Shown here: piece by piece, positions 1 through 8,888 of the stretch | How positions within the stretch are numbered: position 1 is the first letter of the stretch | How the letters are laid out: each line of letters starts with the position of its first letter | Assembly: GCF_002355275.1 (NCBI RefSeq) | Contig: NZ_CP023449.1 | Location: 310,001 to 374,000 of the forward strand | DNA length: 64,000 bases | Source of the DNA: Rhizorhabdus dicambivorans | Lineage (GTDB): Bacteria; Pseudomonadota; Alphaproteobacteria; Sphingomonadales; Sphingomonadaceae | Direction: 5' to 3' | Notes under the pieces: model-generated | What the model was told of the DNA's origin: nothing | What the model saw: the letters and a program-made list of their open reading frames with translations, nothing else | Databases searched by the model: none | Program-made: the position numbers and the translations under genes

Positions 1-597
1 GTGCAGGGCAAGCTCGACCTTCCCCTGCCCGGCCTCGCCGGCGAGCATCAGGCGACCAACGCCGCGCTCGCGGTGGCGATGCTCCGGCATCAGTCGGCGC
101 TCGACATCCCCGCCTCGGCGCTGCGCGCGGCGATGGGCTGGGCCGACTGGCCGGCGCGGCTCCAGCATCTGCGCGGCGGCGATCTGGTCGAGATGCTGCC
201 GCCGGGATCGGAACTGTGGATCGACGGCGGGCACAACCCCTCCGCCGGCCGCGTGATCGGCGATTTCCTGCGCGGCCATGTCGAGGCCGACCGGCCGCTC
301 CACATCGTCATGGGGCTGCTCGAGAACAAGGATGCCGGCGGCTTCCTGGCGGCGATGGGCCGATTGCCCGCCCGGTTTCACATGGTGCCGGTGCCCGGCC
401 ACGACCATCATGCCCCCGCCACCCTGGCCGAGATCGCGCGCCTCGCCGGCTTCGAAGCGTCACCGGCGGCGGGCTTCGAAGGCGCGCTGGCGATGATCGC
501 GGCACAATCGACCCTGAAGCCGCCGGTGGTGCTGATCGGCGGCTCGCTCTACCTCGCCGGCCGCGCGCTCGAACGCAACGGGACGGTGCTCGACTGA
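1..597 (+). CDS. folC: Folylpolyglutamate synthase/dihydrofolate synthase, C-terminal part (cut by window edge)
   Basis: FolC adds glutamate to dihydropteroate and folates in the cytoplasm. Only the last 198 codons are inside the window; the reading frame is open to base 1, so the GTG there is probably internal. What remains is the end of the Mur-ligase central domain (GEHQATNAALAVA at residues 14-26, the usual substrate-loop block of this family) and the whole C-terminal Mur-ligase domain, with LWIDGGHNPSAG near residue 72, matching the conserved D-x-A-H-N-P region (GGHNP here). Stop TGA at 595-597. fumC follows after 53 bases on the same strand. The family assignment is firm; full length cannot be judged. 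Confidence 0.9.
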   Translation: MQGKLDLPLPGLAGEHQATNAALAVAMLRHQSALDIPASALRAAMGWADWPARLQHLRGGDLVEMLPPGSELWIDGGHNPSAGRVIGDFLRGHVEADRPLHIVMGLLENKDAGGFLAAMGRLPARFHMVPVPGHDHHAPATLAEIARLAGFEASPAAGFEGALAMIAAQSTLKPPVVLIGGSLYLAGRALERNGTVLD

Positions 598-650
598 CAG
601 GAGCGCAGCCGCGCATTTCCGCCGGGCCGGGATTGGCGTAGGATCGGCCC

Positions 651-2042
<1,392 letters not shown>

Positions 2043-2053
2043 ACCTTAGGAAA

Positions 2054-2078
2054 GGAACTTCTGTTCTCTCCGCGCGAT
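2054..2078 (+). promoter_or_regulatory. Possible EcfG-type (general stress sigma) promoter
   Basis: GGAAC at 2054-2058, a 16-base spacer, then CGAT at 2075-2078. The consensus for the alphaproteobacterial general stress sigma factor EcfG is GGAAC-N16/17-CGTT, so the -35 is exact and the -10 matches three of four. It lies 35 bases before the start of the small glycine-rich protein. Inference from motif only. Confidence 0.4.
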
Positions 2079-2112
2079 TCTCCATCAAATCCGTTCAACA
2101 GGGAGATTCGAC

Positions 2113-2346
2113 ATGATCGGCAAGCTCATCGGCGCGCTGGTTGGCCGCGAGATCGATCGGCGCGATGGCCAGGGCGGGATGAAGGGCGCGCTGCTCGGCG
2201 CCGCCTCGGCCGGAATCCTTCGCCGCGCGGGGCCGATCGGCCTGCTGCTCGGCGGCGCCTATGTCGCCAAGAAGGCGCTCGACCGCCGCAAGGCGGACCG
2301 GGCCCGGACGAACGCCATGGCGGGCGACGTGCCGCCCTCGATCTAG
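2113..2346 (+). CDS. Small glycine/alanine-rich protein of unknown function
   Basis: A 77-residue protein that I do not recognise as a named family. It starts MIGKLIGALVGREIDRR and has a central glycine/alanine-rich, weakly hydrophobic stretch (about residues 27-58, with GALLGAASAGILRR and GLLLGGAYVAKKA) flanked by basic residues; it could associate with membranes but has no clear signal peptide. An AGGGAGA ribosome site sits about 7 bases before ATG 2113. The upstream EcfG-like motif suggests expression in the general stress response, which is inference. The stop codon overlaps the end of the convergent DUF1697 gene by four bases. Confidence 0.7.
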   Translation: MIGKLIGALVGREIDRRDGQGGMKGALLGAASAGILRRAGPIGLLLGGAYVAKKALDRRKADRARTNAMAGDVPPSI

Positions 2347-2873
2347 TTTCCTGCCATCTCGTCGAGCTTGAGCACGGTGCGCCAGTTGCGCATCGTCACC
2401 GGCGATCCCGCGCATTTGTTGATGAAGGCGGGAAGCAGCTTTGATTCGCCGACGCCTTCCCGGAAATCGATCCACAGCGCGTCGCCGCGCACCTCGATGA
2501 TCTCGCCCAGCGCCGCGCGCTCGGCCAGCTTTTGCGCGACATCGCGGTTCAGCGGCTCCTTGGCCAGGCCGAGATGCACCCTGTTGGCGCGCTCGTCCGC
2601 ATCGGCGAAGGGCGATCCCTTGGCATAGGCCGCCCATTGCCGCGCGGTCCGCGCGATCGCCTCGGAGGTGAAGCCGAAATGCTTCGCGATCAGGGCTTCG
2701 ATCCGTTTCTCCGCATCGGCGGCGGACTTTGCCGTCAGCACGAGATTGCCGCTCTGGATATAGGTCTGCACATCGTCAAAGCCATCGGCGCGGCACAGGT
2801 CGCGCAGTTCCGCCATCGGCAGCTTGCGCCCGCCGACATTGACCGCTCGGAGCAGGACGATCGTCTTTTCCAT
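2343..2873 (-). CDS. DUF1697 family protein
   Basis: A 176-residue protein beginning MEKTIVLLRAVNVGGRKLPM, the typical N-terminus of DUF1697, followed by the conserved YIQSGNLVL block (about residues 38-46), which also marks the family. Biochemical function of DUF1697 is unknown. I take the ATG at 2873 rather than an upstream in-frame start at 2909 because homologous proteins begin at this M-x-R/K-x-IVLLRAVNVGG segment and the upstream codons cross into the gmk promoter. Divergent from gmk and convergent with the small gene before it. No unusual residues noted. Confidence 0.88.
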   Translation of the reverse strand: MEKTIVLLRAVNVGGRKLPMAELRDLCRADGFDDVQTYIQSGNLVLTAKSAADAEKRIEALIAKHFGFTSEAIARTARQWAAYAKGSPFADADERANRVHLGLAKEPLNRDVAQKLAERAALGEIIEVRGDALWIDFREGVGESKLLPAFINKCAGSPVTMRNWRTVLKLDEMAGN

Positions 2874-2917
2874 CGAAGGACATTGACGCGGGAGGGGGTG
2901 CCGGGGCAAGTGCCGCC

Positions 2918-3574
2918 ATGGCCGAAAGCTCGACTCCCCACATCAACCTCAAGCGCCGCGGCGTGCTGTTCGTCCTCTCATCGCCCTCGGGCGCGGGCAA
3001 ATCAACGATCGCGCGGCGGCTGCTCGCCACCGACGACAATCTGAAGATGTCAGTCTCCGCGACGACCCGGCCGATGCGTCCGGGGGAGGTCGACGGGGTC
3101 GATTATAATTTCGTCGACCTCGACCATTTCCGGGCGATGGTCGACAACCACGAATTCCTCGAATGGGCGCATGTCTTCAATCATCGCTACGGCAGCCCCA
3201 AGCAGCCGATCGACCAGATGCTCGACAGCGGGCTCGACGTGCTGTTCGACATCGACTGGCAGGGCGCGCAGCAACTCCACCAGACCTGCGGCGGCGATGT
3301 GGTCCGCGTCTTCATCCTGCCGCCGTCGATGGCCGAGCTGGAGGACCGGCTGCGCAAGCGCGCCACCGACAGCGAGGAGGTGATCGTCGGCCGGATGCAG
3401 CGCGCCTCCGCCGAGGTGAGCCACTGGGACGGCTATGACTATGTGCTGATCAACGACGATATCGATCGCTGCTTCGCGGACGTGCAGCACATATTGCTGG
3501 CCGAGCGGCTGAAGCGCAGCCGCCAGACCGGGCTGATCGGCTTCATCCGCAAGCTGACCACGCCGGGGCACTGA
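2918..3574 (+). CDS. gmk: Guanylate kinase
   Basis: Phosphorylates GMP to GDP with ATP, a step in purine nucleotide and (p)ppGpp supply. The 218-residue protein has the P-loop SSPSGAGKST (about residues 22-31), the GMP-binding region beginning SVSATTRPMRPGEVDGVDY near residue 46, and FLEWAHVFNHRYG. A short N-terminal extension of about 12 residues (MAESSTPHINLKR) before the family core is usual in alphaproteobacteria. Monocistronic; convergent with sspB, with a palindromic repeat in the gap. Confidence 0.97.
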   Translation: MAESSTPHINLKRRGVLFVLSSPSGAGKSTIARRLLATDDNLKMSVSATTRPMRPGEVDGVDYNFVDLDHFRAMVDNHEFLEWAHVFNHRYGSPKQPIDQMLDSGLDVLFDIDWQGAQQLHQTCGGDVVRVFILPPSMAELEDRLRKRATDSEEVIVGRMQRASAEVSHWDGYDYVLINDDIDRCFADVQHILLAERLKRSRQTGLIGFIRKLTTPGH

Positions 3575-3589
3575 ACGGCTAGCCTTGGT

Positions 3590-3617
3590 CGTCACCCTGA
3601 ACTGGTTTCGGGGTCCA
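3590..3617. repeat. Short intergenic palindrome-type repeat (TCACCCTGAAC family)
   Basis: TCACCCTGAACTGGTTTCGG and the following GTCCA fit the common dispersed repeat of sphingomonad genomes (consensus close to TCACCCTGAACTTGTTTCAGGGTCCA). A related hairpin is present at 15360-15386. It occupies the convergent gap between gmk and sspB. The family identification comes from memory of related genomes. Confidence 0.45.
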
Positions 3618-3690
3618 CCGCGCCACTGGCTCCGGCGCTCGGTGAATGGTGAATCAGGTTCAGCATGGCGGCCCCTGCGGGCAGCCCGCC

Positions 3691-4176
3691 CTACTTCTTC
3701 CGGGTGAAATCCACCGAGACGACGTTCGAGCCATCCTCGACCGGGGCCGGCGGCGGCACGTCATTACCGGCCGAGCTGTGGCCGGTATCCTCGCTGGCGT
3801 CGTCGACCTGCGCCTGGAACTGCAGCGCGAAATTCACCGCCGGATCGACGAAGCCGGTTACCGCCGCGAAGGGGATGATCAGCCGGGCCGGGACCTGGTT
3901 GAACGAAAGGCCCACCTCGAATCCGTCGCTGCCCACCTTCAGGTCCCAGAAGCGGTTCTGGATGACGATCGTCATCTCGTCGGGGAAGCGCTCGACCAGA
4001 TGGCGGGGGATGTCGACGCCCTGGCCCTGGGTCTTGAAGGTGATGTAGAAATGGTGCTCGCCGGGCAGTCCGCCGGCCTTCTCGACCTCGCCGAGGACGC
4101 GGCCGACCACCGCGCGAAGCGCCTCCTGGACGATCTCGTCATAGGGAATCAGGCTGTCGGGCGCTTGATCGCTCAT
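3691..4176 (-). CDS. sspB: SspB-type ClpXP protease adaptor
   Basis: Alphaproteobacterial SspB tethers ssrA-tagged and other substrates to ClpXP. The 161-residue product has the SspB fold region from about residue 5 to 120 ([45 protein letters not shown]), an acidic/proline linker, and a short C-terminal tail ending [10 protein letters not shown], which fits the ClpX-docking tail of SspB proteins. I chose ATG 4176 because the longer frame (to 4365) has no homology-like sequence before MSDQAPDS and would run through the hisB leader. Divergent from hisB with a 118-base shared regulatory gap. Confidence 0.92.
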   Translation of the reverse strand: MSDQAPDSLIPYDEIVQEALRAVVGRVLGEVEKAGGLPGEHHFYITFKTQGQGVDIPRHLVERFPDEMTIVIQNRFWDLKVGSDGFEVGLSFNQVPARLIIPFAAVTGFVDPAVNFALQFQAQVDDASEDTGHSSAGNDVPPPAPVEDGSNVVSVDFTRKK

Positions 4177-4220
4177 GAGCCCTCTGGTGAACGCTGGACC
4201 CGGCCGGGTCAAGTCGTGCG

Positions 4221-4248
4221 TTGCAGCGCGGCGCAACCTCGCTATAGC
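4221..4248 (+). promoter_or_regulatory. Possible promoter of the hisBHAF operon
   Basis: TTGCAG at 4221-4226 and TATAGC at 4243-4248 with a 16-base spacer, about 45 bases before the hisB start and in the only sizeable gap upstream of the operon. Assigned by pattern alone. Confidence 0.3.
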
Positions 4249-4258
4249 GGCGCCAACT

Positions 4259-4280
4259 CCTGTGGGGCTTTTGCCACAGG
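4259..4280 (+). promoter_or_regulatory. Leader hairpin just before hisB
   Basis: CCTGTGG at 4259-4265 pairs perfectly with CCACAGG at 4274-4280 around an 8-base loop. The ribosome site (AAGGGGA, from 4282) begins right after the stem, so the hairpin would lie at the edge of the initiation region. No histidine-rich leader peptide is seen, so this is not a classical his attenuator. Confidence 0.35.
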
Positions 4281-4294
4281 CAAGGGGACAGGCC

Positions 4295-4882
4295 ATGCGG
4301 ACGGCTGTGACGCGACGCAAGACGAACGAGACCGATATCTCGGTCGAGCTGAACCTGGACGGCACCGGCGCCTATGAGGTGTCGACCGGAATCGGCTTTC
4401 TCGACCATATGCTGGAGCAGCTGTCGCGCCATTCGCTGATCGACCTGAAGGTGAAGATCGCGGGCGACCTGCACATCGACCAGCACCACACCACCGAGGA
4501 CAGCGGCATCGCGATCGGCGAGGCGTTGGCCAAGGCGCTGGGCGACAAGAAGGGCATCACCCGCTATGGCCATGCCTATGCGCCGATGGACGAGACGCTG
4601 ACCCGCGTCGCGCTCGACATATCGGGCCGGCCCTGGACGGTATGGAAGGTCGAATTGAAGGGCCCGCGCCTCGGCGAGTGGGACACCGAGCTGATCGACC
4701 ACTGGTTCCAGAGCTTCGCCCAGGCGGCGGGGATCACCCTGCATGTCGAGAATCTCTACGGCAGCAATCAGCACCACATCGTCGAGAGCTGTTACAAGGG
4801 CCTCGCCCGCGCGCTGCGCACCGCGATCGAGATCGATCCGCGCAAGGCCGACGCGATCCCCTCGACCAAGGGGATGCTCTAG
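4295..4882 (+). CDS. hisB: Imidazoleglycerol-phosphate dehydratase
   Basis: Sixth step of histidine synthesis, dehydrating imidazole-glycerol phosphate, Mn-dependent. The 195-residue product is the monofunctional form (no phosphatase domain). Motifs: [20 protein letters not shown] from about residue 25, [12 protein letters not shown] near residue 63, and [18 protein letters not shown] near residue 154; these histidines bind the metal. ATG 4295 is preferred over an in-frame ATG at 4175 because it has an AAGGGGA ribosome site and matches the family N-terminus. First gene of hisBHAF; hisH begins at the very next base. Confidence 0.96.
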   Translation: MRTAVTRRKTNETDISVELNLDGTGAYEVSTGIGFLDHMLEQLSRHSLIDLKVKIAGDLHIDQHHTTEDSGIAIGEALAKALGDKKGITRYGHAYAPMDETLTRVALDISGRPWTVWKVELKGPRLGEWDTELIDHWFQSFAQAAGITLHVENLYGSNQHHIVESCYKGLARALRTAIEIDPRKADAIPSTKGML

Positions 4883-5497
4883 GTGGCCGAAACCATCGCG
4901 CTGATCGATTATGGCGCGGGGAATCTGAGGTCGGTGGAGAATGCGCTGAAGGCGGCGGGCGGCAGCCCCACCGTCACCGCCGATCCCGATCTCGTCGCCC
5001 GCGCCGATCGGGTGGTGCTGCCCGGGGTCGGCGCCTTCGCCGCCTGCATGGGCGGGCTGACCGCGATCCCCGGCATGGTGGAGGCGATGGAACGCGCGGT
5101 GCGCCAGCGCGGCGCGCCCTTCCTCGGCGTCTGCGTCGGCATGCAGCTGCTCGCCGATGCAGGGCATGAGCATGGCCGCACCCCCGGCCTCGGCTGGATC
5201 GGCGGCGACGTGCGGCTGATGACGCCGGGCGCCGACCATAAGGTGCCGCACATGGGCTGGAACGACGTGGTGCCGACCGGCGATCATCCGCTGATCCTGC
5301 CCGGCGAGGCCTATTATCTGCACAGCTTCGCCTTCGACGTGGCGAACCCGTCCGAGCAGCTGGCGACCACCGACCATGGCGGCCCGATCACCGGCGCGGT
5401 CGGCCGCGACAATATCGTCGGGGTCCAGTTCCATCCCGAGAAGAGCCAGGCCTATGGCCTTGCCTTCCTCGCCCGGTTCCTGGCGTGGCGGCCGTGA
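4883..5497 (+). CDS. hisH: Imidazole glycerol phosphate synthase, glutaminase subunit
   Basis: Class I glutamine amidotransferase that feeds ammonia to HisF. The 204-residue protein has the oxyanion/PGVGAF block near residue 49, the nucleophile elbow FLGVCVGMQLL (catalytic Cys near residue 83) and the C-terminal VQFHPEKSQ with catalytic His and Glu near residues 184-186. The start is GTG directly abutting the hisB stop, indicating translational coupling. A 73-base palindromic repeat separates it from hisA. Confidence 0.95.
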   Translation: MAETIALIDYGAGNLRSVENALKAAGGSPTVTADPDLVARADRVVLPGVGAFAACMGGLTAIPGMVEAMERAVRQRGAPFLGVCVGMQLLADAGHEHGRTPGLGWIGGDVRLMTPGADHKVPHMGWNDVVPTGDHPLILPGEAYYLHSFAFDVANPSEQLATTDHGGPITGAVGRDNIVGVQFHPEKSQAYGLAFLARFLAWRP

Positions 5498-5511
5498 CGG
5501 CTGCCACGCCC

Positions 5512-5584
5512 TCCGTTCGTGTCGAGCGAAGTCGAGACACGTCCTCCCAGTCCACGTCCCTCGACTTCGCTCGGGACGAACGGA
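5512..5584. repeat. 73-bp palindromic repeat inside the his operon
   Basis: Left arm 5512-5536 (TCCGTTCGTGTCGAGCGAAG then TCGAG) is the near-perfect reverse complement of 5560-5584, 23 of 25 positions, with a 23-base centre. The GTCGAGCGAAGTCGAGAC unit is a widespread dispersed palindrome in sphingomonads. It sits between hisH and hisA in a transcribed spacer, so it would fold as a long hairpin in the operon mRNA. The repeat also explains why open frames run through this spacer. Confidence 0.85.
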
Positions 5585-5600
5585 AGCCTTGCCGGATATC

Positions 5601-6332
5601 ATGAGCATCATCGTCTTCCCCGCCATCGATCTGAAGGGCGGCCAGGTCGTCCGCCTCGCCGAGGGCGACATGGACCGCGCCACCGTCTACGGGAACGACC
5701 CCGCCGATCAGGCCCGCAAATTCGCCGAGGCCGGGGCCGACTGGCTCCATGTCGTCGATCTCGACGGCGCCTTTGCGGGCAAGGCGGTCAATGCCGAGGC
5801 GGTCGAGAGCATCCTCAAGGCCTTTCCCGGCAAGGTCGAGCTGGGCGGCGGCATCCGCGACCGCGCCGGCATCGATCGCTGGCTCGGCCTTGGCGTCGAG
5901 CGGGTGATCATCGGCACCGCCGCGCTGCAGAATCCCGATCTGGTGAAGGAAGCTGCGAAGGAACTGCCCGGCCGGATTGTCGTCGGTGTCGATGCGCGCG
6001 ATGGCTATGTCGCCACCCATGGCTGGGCCGAGGTCTCGACCGTGAGCATCACCGATCTCGCCGATCGCTTCGCCGATGCCGGCGTCGCCTCGCTGCTGTT
6101 CACCGATGTCGGCCGCGACGGGCTGCTCAAGGGCTGCAATGTCGAGGCGACCGTCGCGCTCGCCCGCCACGCGACCATCCCGGTGATCGCCAGCGGCGGC
6201 GTCGCCAGCATCGACGACATCCATGCGCTCGTCCCCCATGCCAAGGACGGGATCGAAGGCGTGATCAGCGGCCGCGCGCTTTACGACGGCCGGCTCGATC
6301 TCGCCGAGGCGCTGAAGGTGGCGAGAGGATGA
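5601..6332 (+). CDS. hisA: Phosphoribosylformimino-5-aminoimidazole carboxamide ribotide isomerase
   Basis: Fourth step of histidine synthesis (ProFAR isomerase). The 243-residue TIM barrel shows the paired phosphate-binding half-barrels typical of His[15 protein letters not shown] at the N-terminus (catalytic Asp8-type residue), ELGGGIRD near residue 77, a second catalytic Asp in [14 protein letters not shown] near residue 165, and [13 protein letters not shown] near residue 194. ATG 5601 was chosen because the longer open frame upstream only translates the palindromic repeat and the end of hisH. Its stop overlaps the hisF start. Confidence 0.96.
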   Translation: MSIIVFPAIDLKGGQVVRLAEGDMDRATVYGNDPADQARKFAEAGADWLHVVDLDGAFAGKAVNAEAVESILKAFPGKVELGGGIRDRAGIDRWLGLGVERVIIGTAALQNPDLVKEAAKELPGRIVVGVDARDGYVATHGWAEVSTVSITDLADRFADAGVASLLFTDVGRDGLLKGCNVEATVALARHATIPVIASGGVASIDDIHALVPHAKDGIEGVISGRALYDGRLDLAEALKVARG

Positions 6333-7090
6333 CCGTCCGGGTCCGCGTCATCCCCTGTCTCGACGTCGCCGGCGGCCGGGTGGTCAAGGGCGTCAACTTC
6401 GTCGACCTGGCGGACGCCGGCGATCCGGTCGAGCAGGCGCGGGTCTATGACGCGGCCGGCGCCGACGAGCTGTGCTTCCTCGACATCACCGCCAGCCATG
6501 AAGGGCGCGGCACCATCCTCGACGTCGTCGCGCGCACGGCATCGGTGTGCTTCATGCCGCTGACCGTCGGCGGCGGGGTGCGAACCCCCGAAGACGCGCG
6601 CGCGCTGCTGCTCGCGGGCGCCGACAAGGTCGCGGTCAACTCGGCCGCCGTGGCGCGGCCCGAACTCTGCGCCGAGATGGCCGAGCGGTTCGGCGCGCAG
6701 TGCGTGGTCGGCGCGGTCGACGCGCGCAATGTCGGCCCCGGCAGATGGGAAATCTACACCCATGGCGGCCGCAACCCGACCGGTATCGACGCGGTCGAGC
6801 ATGCGAAACGCCTTGCCTCGCTGGGCGCGGGCGAAATCCTCCTCACGTCGATGGACCGCGACGGCACCCGCGACGGCTATGACCTGGCGCTGACCCGGGC
6901 GGTGTCGGATGCGGTATCGGTCCCGGTGATCGCCAGCGGCGGCGTCGGCAATCTCGGCCATCTGGTCGACGGGGTGGTGAAGGGCGGCGCCAGCGCGGTG
7001 CTGGCCGCCTCGATCTTCCACTTCGGCCAGCACAGCGTCGCCGAGGCGCATGCGGCGCTGCGCGAAGCGAGGCTGCCGGTCAGAGCGTAA
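6329..7090 (+). CDS. hisF: Imidazole glycerol phosphate synthase, cyclase subunit
   Basis: Forms imidazole-glycerol phosphate and AICAR with HisH. The 253-residue TIM barrel begins [20 protein letters not shown] (catalytic Asp near residue 11), has [13 protein letters not shown] near residue 78 and [17 protein letters not shown] near residue 171 with the second catalytic Asp, and [16 protein letters not shown] 6329 overlaps the hisA stop by four bases (ATGA). It ends the operon: no hisE or hisI follows; the next bases are a large inverted repeat and the convergent gor gene. Confidence 0.96.
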   Translation: MTVRVRVIPCLDVAGGRVVKGVNFVDLADAGDPVEQARVYDAAGADELCFLDITASHEGRGTILDVVARTASVCFMPLTVGGGVRTPEDARALLLAGADKVAVNSAAVARPELCAEMAERFGAQCVVGAVDARNVGPGRWEIYTHGGRNPTGIDAVEHAKRLASLGAGEILLTSMDRDGTRDGYDLALTRAVSDAVSVPVIASGGVGNLGHLVDGVVKGGASAVLAASIFHFGQHSVAEAHAALREARLPVRA

Positions 7091-7256
7091 AGGATCCTCC
7101 CTATCGCGCAGTGATGGGGAGGGGGACCGTCCGCGCAGCGGATGGTGGAGGGGTTTGCTACCCTTTCACGCGCATCTCGGTCCGAAGTGTCGAAACCCCT
7201 CCACCACGCCTTTGGCGCGGTCCCCCTCCCCACCGCTTCGCGGCAGGGAGGATCTG
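7091..7256. repeat. About 165-bp inverted repeat filling a convergent gap (copy 1)
   Basis: Outer arms AGGATCCTCCCT (7091) and AGGGAGGATCT (ending near 7255), inner arms GGGGAGGGGGACCG against CGGTCCCCCTCCCC and GTGGAGGGGTTT against AAACCCCTCCACC. It occupies almost the whole space between the hisF and gor stop codons. A second copy with the same arms but a different centre is at 56368-56527, also between convergent genes. It may act as a two-way terminator. Confidence 0.85.
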
Positions 7257-7261
7257 GGACA

Positions 7262-8608
7262 TCACTTCATCAGGACCAGTTCTTCGGACATCGACGGGTG
7301 GAGCGCCACCGTCTGGTCGAACTGCGCCTTGGTCAGCCCGGCCTTCACCGCGATCGCGGCGGCCTGCAGGATCTCCGGCGCGTCGGGGCTGATCATGTGG
7401 ATGCCCAGAACCACGTCGCTCTCGGGATGGACCACCAGCTTGTAGAGCGACCGCTCCGCCTTGCCGGCCAGGACGTTGCGCATCGGCCGGAAGTCCGAGG
7501 TGAAGATCTTGGGCGATCCATATTGCTCGCGCGCCTGGCGCTCGGTCAGGCCGACGCCGGCCATTGGCGGGTTGCTGAACACCGCGCTCGGGATCATGTC
7601 GTAATCGACGCGGTGCGGCTTGTTGCCGAATACGGTGTCGGCGAAGGCCTGCCCCTCGCGGATCGCGACCGGGGTGAGCTGGACACGGTCGGTGACGTCG
7701 CCGACCGCATAGATGGATGGCACGGTCGAGCGGTTGTCCTCGTCGACGATGATCGCGCCCTTCTCGTTGAGCTCGACGCCGACCTTCTCCAGCCCCAGTC
7801 CCTCGATCTTCGGGCTGCGGCCGATCGCGAACAGGATCAGGTCGGTGTCACACTTTTCATGGTCCTTGAAGTGGACGCAGAAGCTGCCGTCGTCCTGCTT
7901 CTCGATCTTCTCGAAGCTGGCGTTGAAGATGAACTCGATCCCCTTCTGGGTGGAGATCTGGAACAGCCGGTCGCGGATCTGCTCGTCATAGCCGCGCAAT
8001 ATCTGGTCCGAGCGGTTGACCACCGTCACCTTGGAGCCGAGCGCGTGGAAGATGCCGGCGAACTCGTTGGCGATATAGCCCGCGCCCGCGATCACCACCC
8101 GCTTGGGCAGTTCGTCGAGATAGAAGACCTCGTTGGAGGTGATGCCATGCTCGGCACCGGGAACCTTGGGGATCACCGGCCAGGCGCCGGTCGCGACCAG
8201 GATGAACTTGGCGGTGACGGTGCGGCCGCTGGCCAGCGTCACCTCGTTCGGGCCCGAAATGGTGGCGCGCTCGCGGAACATCTCGACCTTGTTGTTGTCG
8301 AGCGTGTTCGTATAGAGCCCCTCCAGCCGGTCCACATCGGCATTGACGTTGTCGCGCAGCACCTTCCAGTCGAAGCTGGTCTCGCCCAGCTGCCAGCCGA
8401 AGCGGGCGGCGTCGTGCAGATCCTCGGCGAAGTGCGACCCGTAGACCAGCATCTTCTTGGGCACGCAGCCGCGGATCACGCAGGTCCCGCCGACCCGATG
8501 CTCCTCCGCGACCGCCACCTTCGCGCCATGGGCCGCCGCGACGCGCGAGGCGCGCACCCCGCCCGATCCGGCACCGATCACGAACAGATCATAGTCAAAC
8601 TCGGCCAC
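7262..8608 (-). CDS. gor: Glutathione-disulfide reductase
   Basis: NADPH-dependent flavoenzyme that keeps glutathione reduced. The 448-residue product has the FAD dinucleotide fold DLFVIGAGSGGVRAS (about residues 7-21), the redox-active disulfide GGTCVIRGCVPKK (about residues 40-52), the NADPH-binding fold VVIAGAGYIANEFAG near residue 171 and the C-terminal LHPSMSEE that supplies the catalytic His-Glu pair. The VIRGCVPKK form is that of glutathione reductase rather than lipoamide dehydrogenase. Start ATG 8608. Single gene; upstream gap holds the multi-hairpin element. Confidence 0.95.
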   Translation of the reverse strand: MAEFDYDLFVIGAGSGGVRASRVAAAHGAKVAVAEEHRVGGTCVIRGCVPKKMLVYGSHFAEDLHDAARFGWQLGETSFDWKVLRDNVNADVDRLEGLYTNTLDNNKVEMFRERATISGPNEVTLASGRTVTAKFILVATGAWPVIPKVPGAEHGITSNEVFYLDELPKRVVIAGAGYIANEFAGIFHALGSKVTVVNRSDQILRGYDEQIRDRLFQISTQKGIEFIFNASFEKIEKQDDGSFCVHFKDHEKCDTDLILFAIGRSPKIEGLGLEKVGVELNEKGAIIVDEDNRSTVPSIYAVGDVTDRVQLTPVAIREGQAFADTVFGNKPHRVDYDMIPSAVFSNPPMAGVGLTERQAREQYGSPKIFTSDFRPMRNVLAGKAERSLYKLVVHPESDVVLGIHMISPDAPEILQAAAIAVKAGLTKAQFDQTVALHPSMSEELVLMK

Positions 8609-8723
8609 GGCGCTGATTCTCCTTCAGTACGGCGCCGATATGGCGATGCGGCAGCGATCCTGCAAACCGATGATGCTGATCAGACAGATCGAGATAGTGG
8701 ATGAAGCTTTCCGAAGGGAAAGC

Positions 8724-8887
8724 CGGAGCCCCTAGGGGCTCCGCAAGGCCGAACGGCCGTCCGAGCTTATGCGAGGATCGGAGCCGTTCCGAGGACTGCC
8801 GGGGGCAGTCCTCAGGCGGAGATCGGCTCGCTATGCGAGCCGTGGACCAGCGGATGCTGGCCGCCCGGCGTCTGAGGCCCCAAACAA
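8724..8887 (+). repeat. Multi-hairpin modular element, copy A
   Basis: Contains in order a GGAGCCCC/GGGGCTCC hairpin, GGCC-GAAC-GGCC wait-free short stem (GGCCGAACGGCC), the conserved block CCGAGCTTATGCGAGG, a GAGGACTGCC/GGCAGTCCTC hairpin, GGCTCGC-TAT-GCGAGCC, CAGC-GGAT-GCTG and the conserved CCGCCCGGCG-TCTGAGG end block. The end block lies directly next to the glnD stop codon (8889). Copies B (two, 60247-60331 and 60372-60473) and C (62184-62286) share the conserved blocks while their stems differ. It fills most of the gap between gor and glnD; the rest (8609-8723) shows nothing clear. Confidence 0.75.
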
Positions 8888-8888
8888 A

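Noticed and set aside
4175-4294. A 40-residue N-terminal extension of HisB from ATG 4175
   Set aside because: It overlaps the sspB start on the other strand, has no ribosome site, and the family start with AAGGGGA lies at 4295.
5376-5600. A 75-residue N-terminal extension of HisA
   Set aside because: It translates the hisH end in another frame and the palindromic repeat; the family start is at 5601.
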